NCBI GenBank assembly: GCA_023447635.1
Contig: JAEXNA010000102.1
Span: 1 to 10,758 of the forward strand
DNA length: 10,758 nt
Direction of reading: 5' to 3'
Source of the DNA: Vulcanimicrobiota bacterium
Lineage (GTDB): Bacteria; Vulcanimicrobiota; Xenobia; Xenobiales; JADMJV01
Positions 1 to 6,219 of this stretch are shown piece after piece (position 1 is the first letter of the stretch; each line of letters begins with the position of its first letter). The translations under genes and the position numbers were made by a program. The notes under the pieces are model-generated. The model did not search any database. It saw only the letters and a list, made by a program, of their open reading frames with translations, and had not been told where the DNA came from.

Positions 1-135
1 TCGGCAGCGTAAGATGATTATAACAGACAGGACCAGAAGACCGGGGTAGAGCAGGACGGCCCCGCCCAAGCCGTGCAACGAAGCCAGCGCTGCCAGCAAG
101 GCGCCCGCTCCGAACAGTTTCTCCCGCCGCGTCAT
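1..135 (-). CDS. Partial membrane protein, N-terminal 45 codons, unidentified
   Basis: This reading frame is open on the minus strand from an ATG at 135 to the window edge. It begins MTRREKLFGAGALLAALASL and continues through a glycine- and leucine-rich stretch to a very hydrophobic VLLYPGLLVLSVIIIL segment. A short basic N-terminus followed by about 35 mostly apolar residues fits one or two membrane segments, or an uncleaved signal anchor. All three + frames stop within the first 50 bases, so nothing coding competes there. Upstream of the ATG the frame stays open only to a TGA near 207-209 and contains no other ATG, GTG or TTG, so ATG 135 is the natural start. A GGGAG lies about 14 nt upstream, which is far for a ribosome-binding site. 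The gene diverges from ribE. Its family cannot be recognised from 45 residues, and its reality rests on this short fragment. Confidence 0.6.
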   Translation of the reverse strand, partial: MTRREKLFGAGALLAALASLHGLGGAVLLYPGLLVLSVIIILRCR

Positions 136-144
136 GCGGGAGAA
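119..144. promoter_or_regulatory. Perfect 9-bp dyad (8-nt spacer) around the start codon of the divergent gene
   Basis: TTCTCCCGC (119-127) and GCGGGAGAA (136-144) are perfect reverse complements separated by eight bases. The ATG of the minus-strand gene (135-133) lies in the spacer. As RNA the minus-strand transcript would show its start codon in the loop of a 9-bp stem; as DNA the dyad has the form of a dimeric-regulator operator. There is no T-run on either side, so it is not an intrinsic terminator. The symmetry is seen directly; any regulatory role is inferred. The left arm lies in the gene's first codons (residues 4-6), so chance remains possible. Confidence 0.4.
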
Positions 145-151
145 TACCGCT

Positions 152-179
152 CCCGTCCCCCCGGGGCCTCCCCCGCCCC
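152..179 (-). other. Putative G-quadruplex motif in the divergent spacer
   Basis: The + strand has four C-tracts (152-154, 157-162, 170-174, 176-179) separated by 2, 7 and 1 bases. The minus strand therefore matches the usual G3+N1-7 quadruplex pattern. The tract sits between the divergent starts at 135 and 225. It would be in the untranslated leader of the minus-strand gene and just upstream of ribE. An internal CCCCGGGG can instead form a hairpin, and in GC-rich DNA such matches arise by chance. The pattern is seen; folding is inferred. Confidence 0.4.
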
Positions 180-224
180 GACCATCGGGCAGGGGAAACC
201 GTATCGGTCAAAAATGGGCTCGAC

Positions 225-869
225 GTGTTCACTGGACTGGTTGAAGAGGTCGGCTCCCTTTTAGAGCGTCGAGCCGCCCCTGGCGGTGGTGCGGTTCTCA
301 AGGTGAGAGCGAGGAAAGTGCTGGAAGGGGTCGCCCTGGGCGACTCGATCGCCGTCAACGGCGTCTGTTTGACCGCAACGGAATGGGACAGCCGTGCCGG
401 CTGGGTCGCCTTCGACGCGGTCGCCGAAACGCTGCGCTTGACCACCCTCAACTCGGCCTCGAGCGGTCACCCGCTGAACTTAGAACGCGCCCTGGCCGTG
501 GGAGATCGGGTGGGCGGGCACTACGTGACCGGTCACATCGACGGTCAGGGCCACCTCAAGGCGCGGGAAACCTCGGGCAACGGCACGGTGTATCGTTTCG
601 ACTGCCCCCCCGACCTGATGCCGATGCTGGCCCTCAAGGGCTCGATCGCGGTCGACGGAATCTCCCTGACCGTATCCGAGGTAAGCGCCCAGGGGTTTGC
701 CGTTTGGATCGTCCCCCACACGGCCGGCGCTACCAACCTGGGCGGCCTGAAGGTGGGAGATGCAGTGAACCTGGAAACGGATATTTTGGCCAAGTACGTC
801 TCGCGCGTGCTGGGCGGGGGTCCCGAAGGCCGCCTGAGCCTTCAACATCTCAAGGAAGCAGGCTTCTAG
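225..869 (+). CDS. ribE: Riboflavin synthase, alpha subunit
   Basis: The enzyme dismutates two 6,7-dimethyl-8-ribityllumazine molecules into riboflavin and 5-amino-6-ribitylamino-uracil, the last step of riboflavin synthesis, in the cytoplasm. The 214-aa length is normal for the trimeric alpha-type enzyme. Two lumazine-binding barrels are visible. The first (about residues 1-97) starts with the family hallmark MFTGLVEEVG and has SIAVNGVCLT at 41-50 and AETLRLTTL at 67-75. The second (about 98-195) has GGHYVTGHIDG at 97-107, GSIAVDGISLTV at 139-150, VPHT at 163-166 and NLETDILAKYVSR at 182-194. The C-terminus HLKEAGF resembles the usual tail helix. The start is GTG at 225, because family similarity begins exactly there; the ATG at 214 is out of frame. 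No convincing Shine-Dalgarno precedes it. ribBA follows after 7 bp. Some authors call this gene ribC in Gram-negative bacteria. Confidence 0.97.
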   Translation: MFTGLVEEVGSLLERRAAPGGGAVLKVRARKVLEGVALGDSIAVNGVCLTATEWDSRAGWVAFDAVAETLRLTTLNSASSGHPLNLERALAVGDRVGGHYVTGHIDGQGHLKARETSGNGTVYRFDCPPDLMPMLALKGSIAVDGISLTVSEVSAQGFAVWIVPHTAGATNLGGLKVGDAVNLETDILAKYVSRVLGGGPEGRLSLQHLKEAGF

Positions 870-876
870 AAACGTT

Positions 877-2109
877 ATGAGCACTCAGCAACTGTCCACC
901 ATCGAGGAGGCCCTCGACGATTTCCGACAGGGCAAGATCATCGTGGTGATCGACGACGAGGACCGGGAGAACGAAGGCGACTTCATCTGCGCCGCCGAGC
1001 TTTGCACCCCGGAGACCATGAACATCATGATCAAGTACGGGTCGGGCTTCGTCTGCGCCCCTACCACCCCGCAGCGCCTGGAGCAGCTAGGGATCCCCAT
1101 GATGGTGGACTCGAACACCTCGCGTCTGGGGACCGCCATGACGGTCACCGTGGACGCCAAAGTAGGCACCACCACGGGCGTTTCCGCCGGCGATCGCTCG
1201 ACCACCGTGCGCCTCCTGGCCCACCCCGACGCCCGTGCCAGCGACTTCACCAAACCCGGCCACATCGTGCCGCTGCGAGCCGCCGAAGGCGGAGTGCTGC
1301 GCCGCGCCGGGCACACCGAAGCCTCCGTCGACCTGTGCCGCCTGGCCGGTCTCGAACCGGTAGCCGTCCTGGCCGAAGTCATGAACGAAGACGGCAGCAT
1401 GGCCCGCACCTCGCAGCTGTTCGAGATCGCCCAAAGACTAGGCTACAAAGTCATCACCATCGCCGACCTGATCTCGTACCGTCGCCGCCACGAACGCCTG
1501 ATCCGTCGCGCCGCCACCACCCAGCTTCCCACCGCAGCCTACGGTACGGTCACGGTCCACGCTTACGAAAGCGACGTCTGGAGCGAGCCCGCCGTAGCCC
1601 TGGTCTGGGGCGACGTCAGCGACGGCGAACCGGTGCTGGTGCGGGTCCATTCGTCTTGCGTGACGGGAGATCTATTCACCTCACTGCGCTGCGACTGCGG
1701 CGACCAGCTGCACGCCGCTATGAAGGCGATGAACGAAGCCGGACGAGGCGCCCTGATCTATCTTGAACAGGAAGGGCGAGGGATCGGTCTGGTCAACAAA
1801 ATGAAAGCTTACGCTCTGCAAGAGACCGGCCTGGACACCGTCGAGGCCAACCAGCAGCTGGGCTTCAAGCCCGACCTGCGCGACTACGGCATCGGCGCCC
1901 AGATCATGACCGACCTGCGCCTGGAGAAGATCCGTTTCATGACGAACAACCCGGCCAAGGTGCGCGGGCTGGAAGGCTACGGGATCGAAATCGTCGAGTG
2001 GGTGCCGATCCCGGTCGAGCCCAACCCGCACAACGCCAAATATCTGCAAACCAAAAAGGGCAAGATGGGTCACGTCTTCCCTGACGACCTGACGGTCAAG
2101 GAAGGCTAA
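877..2109 (+). CDS. ribBA: Bifunctional 3,4-dihydroxy-2-butanone-4-phosphate synthase / GTP cyclohydrolase II
   Basis: The protein supplies both branches of riboflavin synthesis. The N-terminal half turns ribulose-5-phosphate into dihydroxybutanone phosphate and formate; the C-terminal half opens the imidazole ring of GTP. The 410 aa match a normal fusion. The RibB part (about 1-205) has the acidic loop DDEDRENEGD at 26-35, TTTGVSAGDRSTT at 98-110 and GHIVPLRAAEGGVLRRAGHTEASVDL at 128-153 (key residues G128, H129, H146, E148). The RibA part (about 206-410) has the zinc cysteines C261, C272 and C274, QEGRGIGL at 298-305, and TNNPAKVRGL at 356-365. By spacing, Y312, D333 and R335 correspond to the E. 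coli RibA residues Tyr105, Asp126 and Arg128, so both activities should be intact. The ATG is 7 bp after the ribE stop with only a distant AAGGAAG (852-858), suggesting translational coupling. Confidence 0.98.
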   Translation: MSTQQLSTIEEALDDFRQGKIIVVIDDEDRENEGDFICAAELCTPETMNIMIKYGSGFVCAPTTPQRLEQLGIPMMVDSNTSRLGTAMTVTVDAKVGTTTGVSAGDRSTTVRLLAHPDARASDFTKPGHIVPLRAAEGGVLRRAGHTEASVDLCRLAGLEPVAVLAEVMNEDGSMARTSQLFEIAQRLGYKVITIADLISYRRRHERLIRRAATTQLPTAAYGTVTVHAYESDVWSEPAVALVWGDVSDGEPVLVRVHSSCVTGDLFTSLRCDCGDQLHAAMKAMNEAGRGALIYLEQEGRGIGLVNKMKAYALQETGLDTVEANQQLGFKPDLRDYGIGAQIMTDLRLEKIRFMTNNPAKVRGLEGYGIEIVEWVPIPVEPNPHNAKYLQTKKGKMGHVFPDDLTVKEG

Positions 2110-2114
2110 AAGCA

Positions 2115-2591
2115 ATGAAGACGACATCTGGAAACCTGGTCTGCGGCCAGGGACGACGCTACGGACTGGTGGTTAGCCGCTGGAACGACTTTTTCGTCGA
2201 GCGCATGCTGGGCGGGGCGGTCGATACGTTCCTGCGCCACGGCGCCGAAGAGGCGAACCTGCACGTGGTGCGGGTCCCCGGCGCCTGGGAGCTGCCGGTC
2301 GCGGTGAAGCACCTGCTGGCCTCTGGCACCGTCGACGGCGTGGTCGCCCTGGGCTGCCTGATCCGCGGCGCGACCCCGCACTTCGACTATATCTCTGGCG
2401 AGGTCACCAAAGGGCTGGGCCGACTGAGCCTGGACACCGGCATCCCCGTTACTTACGGCGTGATCACGGTAGAAAACCTCGAGCAGGCGATCGAGCGTTC
2501 CGGCAGTAAGGCCGGAAACAAAGGTGGAGAAGCCGCCGCTTCGCTGATCGAGATGGTCGAACTCTGCGCCCAGTTGTCCGAACTGAAATAA
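2115..2591 (+). CDS. ribH: 6,7-dimethyl-8-ribityllumazine synthase
   Basis: Lumazine synthase condenses the two RibBA-derived precursors into 6,7-dimethyl-8-ribityllumazine, which RibE then converts to riboflavin. The 158-aa length is typical. Visible family motifs are VVSRWNDFFVERMLGGA at 19-35 (aromatic substrate-stacking region), VPGAWELP at 54-61, ALGCLIRGATPHFDYI at 78-93 with the conserved histidine H89, and GVITVENLEQAIERSGSKAG at 115-134, where R128 is in the phosphate-binding position. The enzyme normally forms pentamers or 60-mer icosahedra; which form applies here cannot be told. The start is well supported: AAGGAAGG at 2098-2105 lies 9 nt before the ATG, overlapping the end of ribBA, whose stop is 5 bp upstream. 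It is the last recognisable riboflavin gene here; neither nusB nor ribD follows. Confidence 0.97.
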   Translation: MKTTSGNLVCGQGRRYGLVVSRWNDFFVERMLGGAVDTFLRHGAEEANLHVVRVPGAWELPVAVKHLLASGTVDGVVALGCLIRGATPHFDYISGEVTKGLGRLSLDTGIPVTYGVITVENLEQAIERSGSKAGNKGGEAAASLIEMVELCAQLSELK

Positions 2592-2662
2592 GGGTCACAT
2601 GACCCTGGAGGCGGCAGGCCCTCAGCGCTAACCTTATCCTGTCACCGCTGCAGGGCCACAGG
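2591..2662 (+). promoter_or_regulatory. Two hairpins in the ribH-downstream spacer
   Basis: Immediately at the ribH stop, AGGGTC (2591-2596) pairs with GACCCT (2601-2606) around a 4-nt loop. A second, larger stem pairs 2617-2627 (GGCCCTCAGCG) with 2646-2657 (CGCTG, a bulged C at 2651, then AGGGCC), giving 11 pairs around an 18-nt loop. CCTGT (2638-2642) could alternatively pair with ACAGG (2658-2662). No U-run follows either stem, so neither is a standard intrinsic terminator. Plausible roles are 3' end protection of the rib message, pausing, or nothing. The downstream ribosome-binding site (from about 2668) lies outside the stems. Confidence 0.45.
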
Positions 2663-2684
2663 CTCTAGGAAAGGGGGACGACAG

Positions 2685-5600
2685 ATGAGATGTTGGAACT
2701 GCCTGAGGAGCCTGGCGCCGAAGGAGCATCAGTGCCCGGTCTGCGCTCAGCCGCGCGACCCAAACCCCGCCCAGAGCGGAGCCGCCCGGATCCGCTTACA
2801 GTACTTGCTGCGCGAAACCGGCGACTGGGACTTTTTGCCCGATGAGGTCCGCGAAGGGCTTCGCGGTGTTTACCAGGACCGGCTGAACCGGCTGGATTCG
2901 CTAGGCACTCGGAACACGGAAGCGTCCTGGCCCGAGTCCGACTGGACCTCTCCGCTTCTGCTCCAACCGCTGGGCCTCCCCGGAGCATCTCCCCTCCCCG
3001 AACGGGACGTTCCGCCTCCCCTGCCAACCGCTTCCCCCTTATCCCCCACGGCCGTTACCGTGAGCCTGGGAAGACTGGTCGGGCCGCAGGCCGAGGAAAC
3101 CCTGCCCGAGGGACCACTGGTGGAGGGAAGGCCGGTGGAGGGGACGGAGCCGGTCCGGCCTTCGGCCGAGGGCACCCCGCTGGCTCCCACCCCGGCCCTC
3201 TCACCGCTGCGTGAGCCCGAACCCGGTCCTCCTCCCCTCCCTCCGACCCCTCCCCTTCCCCAGGAAGAGAGCCTGGCCGCCAAGATGCTGGCCGAGGCCG
3301 ACATTCGCTGGTTCCATTCCCTGGGCGCCCTGCTGGTCGTAGCCGCCGTGGTCGGCTGGCTGCGCGCCACCTGGGACGGCTACGGCCGCAACCTCGCCGG
3401 ATTTTTGATCCTGATCTCTCCGGCCGCCCTGCACGGCATAGCTCACAGCATGCGCAAGAGCGTGCCGCTGTCCGCTCGCTTGCTCTCGATCCTGGCCGGC
3501 CTGCTGACGGTACCCGCCCTGCTGGCCGTGGAGATCTTCGACTTCCTTCCACCGGCCGTCTCGGCCCGCGACTACTGGACCCTGGCGTTCCTGGTTTCCG
3601 GCAGCCTGCTGGCCTGGCAGGCCCACAGCATGCGCGAAAAGGTGCCCCTGTTCGCGGGCGTCCTCTGCCTGGTCATGGCCGGTATGTCTCAAGGTCCGCT
3701 GCTCACCTCGGCGCTCTGTCTGATGGTTGGCTTCCTGCTGGGACCGATCAAAGCCGACCCGAGCGACGACGAGGTCGCCCAGGAGTGGAAAGCCCAGCTT
3801 CAGCGAGCGGGGTTTGCCGCCGGCCTCTTTGGCTGTTTCGCCAGCCTGTTCATGTTCCGACCCGAGGAAGGCTCTCTCAAGCCGCTGCTGGCCTTCACCG
3901 GCGCGCTGCTCTATCTGCACCTTCCGACCCTGACCCGTGAAGCTCCTGGGGAAAGTTCAAACCGGGTCACCATGCAGGCCTGCGTGACCGTGCTGGGCTT
4001 GATCCTGATGCGCGCCGTGCTCGACGTTCCGGCATCCGGCGTCGGCCTCTACGCCCTGATGGCTGCAGGCCTGTTCCTGGCTGCTCGACCCGAGCATCCC
4101 GGCGGCCTGCTGGGCCTGCGCCTCGGTTCGGTGCTGGGACTGGTAGGACTGGCTCTGGGGTTCTTTACTTCGGTCCCGATCCCGCTGGGCCAACCCGGAG
4201 CCGATCCTGTAGAGACCGTAATGCGGTTTGCTCTGGCCCTGGTAGGGGCCGGGCTGTTCGGCTACCTGGCGCGCCAACCGCACCTGCATAGCCAGGTCGG
4301 CACCCTGGGGCTAAGCGCCATGCTGGCCACCTTTGGCGGCTGGACTCATCTGTTCTTGATGGCCTGCACGGTCGAGGACGGCAGCTACTTCGTCCGCAAC
4401 GGCCAACTGGCACCGCTGCTGGCTTCTTACGGCCTATGGGTGGCGCTCTGGGTGATCGGGACCCGCTGGCTGCGCGCTCCGGAAAAAGCGCTGGTCGTCT
4501 CGGTCGCGCTTCCCGTGCTGCTGAGCAGCATGCTCGCTTGCTTGATGTCCGCCTTCGCCCTTTACCCCAACGCGGCCGTGTGGAGCGGCCCGCTGGCCTG
4601 GCTGGGCGTCGTGGCGCTGGCCTGGCAGCACGGGGCGCTGCAGCCGCGAGAGGCTATGGGCGGCCCTATCGCGGTAGCCCTGGAGCAAACTCTGCCGCGC
4701 ATGGCGCTCTGGGCTGGGGTGATGAGCGCGATGTTCTCACAAACCTTCCCGGCCGCGTCCGCCCTGATTCCGCTGATCGGACTCGGACTGCTCCTTGAAC
4801 TTGGCCCCCTGGCCGTCTACCGACAGCCCGGCTTGGAACTGGCCTGGGTGTGGGCGCCCTTTGCCCTGGCCGAACACTGGAACGACGCCGCCTTTCCCCC
4901 TCAGACCGGGATCACTCTCCTGCTGTTTGCCGTGGGCTGGGCCGCCAGCGGAGCGTCGCGAGCGATCAGTCTTGGGTTTTCGGCCTTGCTCGGCCTCACC
5001 GTGATCATCGCCTCCAAAGGCGCCGCCCACCCGGCGCTGCTCAGCCTCCCCCTCTTTTACGCCCTGCTCCTGGCTCTTCCGGCGCCCCGACAGGGTTGGA
5101 GTCGACCCGACCCGGCCCATCACGGACTGGACGTGTTACTGGGCGCGGCCCTGTTCATCCCGCTCGAACTTGCTGGGGGGAGCGCCGCCTCGTTGGCGGC
5201 TACCGCAGCCACTCCCCTGCTGGCTCTGGCGCTGGGCGAAGCGGCCCGCCGGGCTCCCCTTTCCAGGGCTATCAACGAACTGAGCGCCCCAAGCTTGCTC
5301 GTCTGGGGCTTCCTCTGGACCCTGAATCAGGGGTCGCGCGAGTCAGGCCTGCTGGTGCTGCTAGCCTCGGTCTGGGCCTACCGCCTGCCGGACCAGGAGA
5401 AGGGGCTTCGCCCTGCCGACCTGGCCAACGGTCTGGCCCTCTTGGGCCTCGGTTGGCTGGCGGGAGAGAGCCATCTGCAACCATCGCTTTCCGCTATCGC
5501 TCTGGCGATGGCCAGCAGCGAGGCGCTGGCGCTGGTCTCCCGCAAATGGCGACCCGACGCCTCGAACACCGTCTTCTCGCTGATCATGATCGGCCTGGCC

Positions 5601-6194
5601 AACGGGCCGAACACTTCCTCGACAGCGCTTGGACTGGCCTCGCTGGCGGGGGTCATGGCCGGAATCCGAGGCCTGACGAGCGGCACTTACCCCTTGATGG
5701 TGGGCGGTTTCCTGCTCTCCTTGGAAGTGGCCGACGGGCAACTCGCGCTGGCCCAGGCTCCTTTCAAGCTTCGCCTCCTACCCACCGCTACCGTGCTCAT
5801 CGCCAGCAGTTTGTGGCTGCTTACCCGACCCCAGCGCGATGGCCGAGGTCGACCGCTGGGAGCGCTTCGCCTGGGCATCGCTCTGCTCGCGCTCCCGCCC
5901 TTGCTGGCGCTGGCGGCAGTGCCGAACTTCGGCGACTTCCTCTGGGTGCTGGCCGTCGGCGGGGTCTGCCTCCTGGCCTCTCCCCTGCTGGCTGCCTATC
6001 CGGAAACCTCGAGACAGCTCAAGCAGTCCGGCGGCTACGTGTTGGGCGGCTGGGTGGTGGTCAGTCTGGGCCGCGCGGTGATGATCCTGCCCTGGCAGTT
6101 GGCCACCATGGTGGTCGGACTGATCCTGGTGGGAGTGGGGGTTGGAGCGGAGAAACGGCGGAAAAAGGCCGCAGCGCCGAACGGAGGGGAGTGA
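2685..6194 (+). CDS. Giant polytopic membrane protein with N-terminal zinc ribbon
   Basis: The protein has 1169 residues in three parts. Residues 3-20 form a CxxC-x10-CxxC zinc ribbon (C3, C6, C17, C20), followed by a probably helical segment to about 75. Residues 80-195 are a proline-, glutamate- and glycine-rich linker with runs such as PPPLPPTPPLP at 182-192. From about 211 to 1155 I count roughly 35 hydrophobic stretches of membrane-span length with short polar turns, ending in a basic cytoplasmic-looking tail EKRRKK. The first span region, LGALLVVAAVVGWLRATWDG, recalls DUF2157-like proteins. The overall plan resembles the actinobacterial proteins labelled SCO7613 C-terminal domain-containing membrane protein; that is an architectural comparison, not an alignment. 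The function is unknown: no transporter, glycosyltransferase or protease motif is evident. AGGAAAGGGGG, 7 nt before the ATG, supports the start. The beta-helix gene begins 25 bp after its stop. Confidence 0.9.
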   Translation: MRCWNCLRSLAPKEHQCPVCAQPRDPNPAQSGAARIRLQYLLRETGDWDFLPDEVREGLRGVYQDRLNRLDSLGTRNTEASWPESDWTSPLLLQPLGLPGASPLPERDVPPPLPTASPLSPTAVTVSLGRLVGPQAEETLPEGPLVEGRPVEGTEPVRPSAEGTPLAPTPALSPLREPEPGPPPLPPTPPLPQEESLAAKMLAEADIRWFHSLGALLVVAAVVGWLRATWDGYGRNLAGFLILISPAALHGIAHSMRKSVPLSARLLSILAGLLTVPALLAVEIFDFLPPAVSARDYWTLAFLVSGSLLAWQAHSMREKVPLFAGVLCLVMAGMSQGPLLTSALCLMVGFLLGPIKADPSDDEVAQEWKAQLQRAGFAAGLFGCFASLFMFRPEEGSLKPLLAFTGALLYLHLPTLTREAPGESSNRVTMQACVTVLGLILMRAVLDVPASGVGLYALMAAGLFLAARPEHPGGLLGLRLGSVLGLVGLALGFFTSVPIPLGQPGADPVETVMRFALALVGAGLFGYLARQPHLHSQVGTLGLSAMLATFGGWTHLFLMACTVEDGSYFVRNGQLAPLLASYGLWVALWVIGTRWLRAPEKALVVSVALPVLLSSMLACLMSAFALYPNAAVWSGPLAWLGVVALAWQHGALQPREAMGGPIAVALEQTLPRMALWAGVMSAMFSQTFPAASALIPLIGLGLLLELGPLAVYRQPGLELAWVWAPFALAEHWNDAAFPPQTGITLLLFAVGWAASGASRAISLGFSALLGLTVIIASKGAAHPALLSLPLFYALLLALPAPRQGWSRPDPAHHGLDVLLGAALFIPLELAGGSAASLAATAATPLLALALGEAARRAPLSRAINELSAPSLLVWGFLWTLNQGSRESGLLVLLASVWAYRLPDQEKGLRPADLANGLALLGLGWLAGESHLQPSLSAIALAMASSEALALVSRKWRPDASNTVFSLIMIGLANGPNTSSTALGLASLAGVMAGIRGLTSGTYPLMVGGFLLSLEVADGQLALAQAPFKLRLLPTATVLIASSLWLLTRPQRDGRGRPLGALRLGIALLALPPLLALAAVPNFGDFLWVLAVGGVCLLASPLLAAYPETSRQLKQSGGYVLGGWVVVSLGRAVMILPWQLATMVVGLILVGVGVGAEKRRKKAAAPNGGE
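3234..3261 (-). other. Putative G-quadruplex / homopyrimidine tract within the linker-coding region
   Basis: Five C-tracts on the + strand (3234-3237, 3239-3241, 3247-3250, 3252-3255, 3258-3261) are separated by 1, 5, 1 and 2 bases. The minus strand, which is the transcribed template here, therefore carries a dense quadruplex-forming pattern. The tract encodes the proline-leucine-rich run of the linker, so amino-acid choice alone may explain it. Confidence 0.45.
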
Positions 6195-6219
6195 TTCCCC
6201 CGCTGCGAACCCCGGTCCC

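Noticed and set aside
183..224. Possible FMN riboswitch (a CGGGCAGGGGAAACC stretch vaguely like the RFN element start)
   Set aside because: Only a few bases resemble the conserved core. The remaining conserved helices are missing, and there is not enough room before the ribE start at 225.
73..264. 63-codon + strand open frame covering the divergent spacer
   Set aside because: It is arginine- and proline-rich without recognisable features, and it overlaps both the true ribE start and the minus-strand membrane-protein frame.
2638..2662. H-type pseudoknot (CCTGT in the hairpin loop with ACAGG 3' of the stem)
   Set aside because: No linker remains between the 11-bp stem and the second helix, so the geometry cannot span the stem. 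The pairing can only be a competing alternative.
6142..6219. Upstream TTG start extending the beta-helix protein by 26 residues
   Set aside because: The added residues are basic and low-complexity, overlap the 3' end of the membrane gene in another frame, and have no family-like content. ATG 6220 is a better start.
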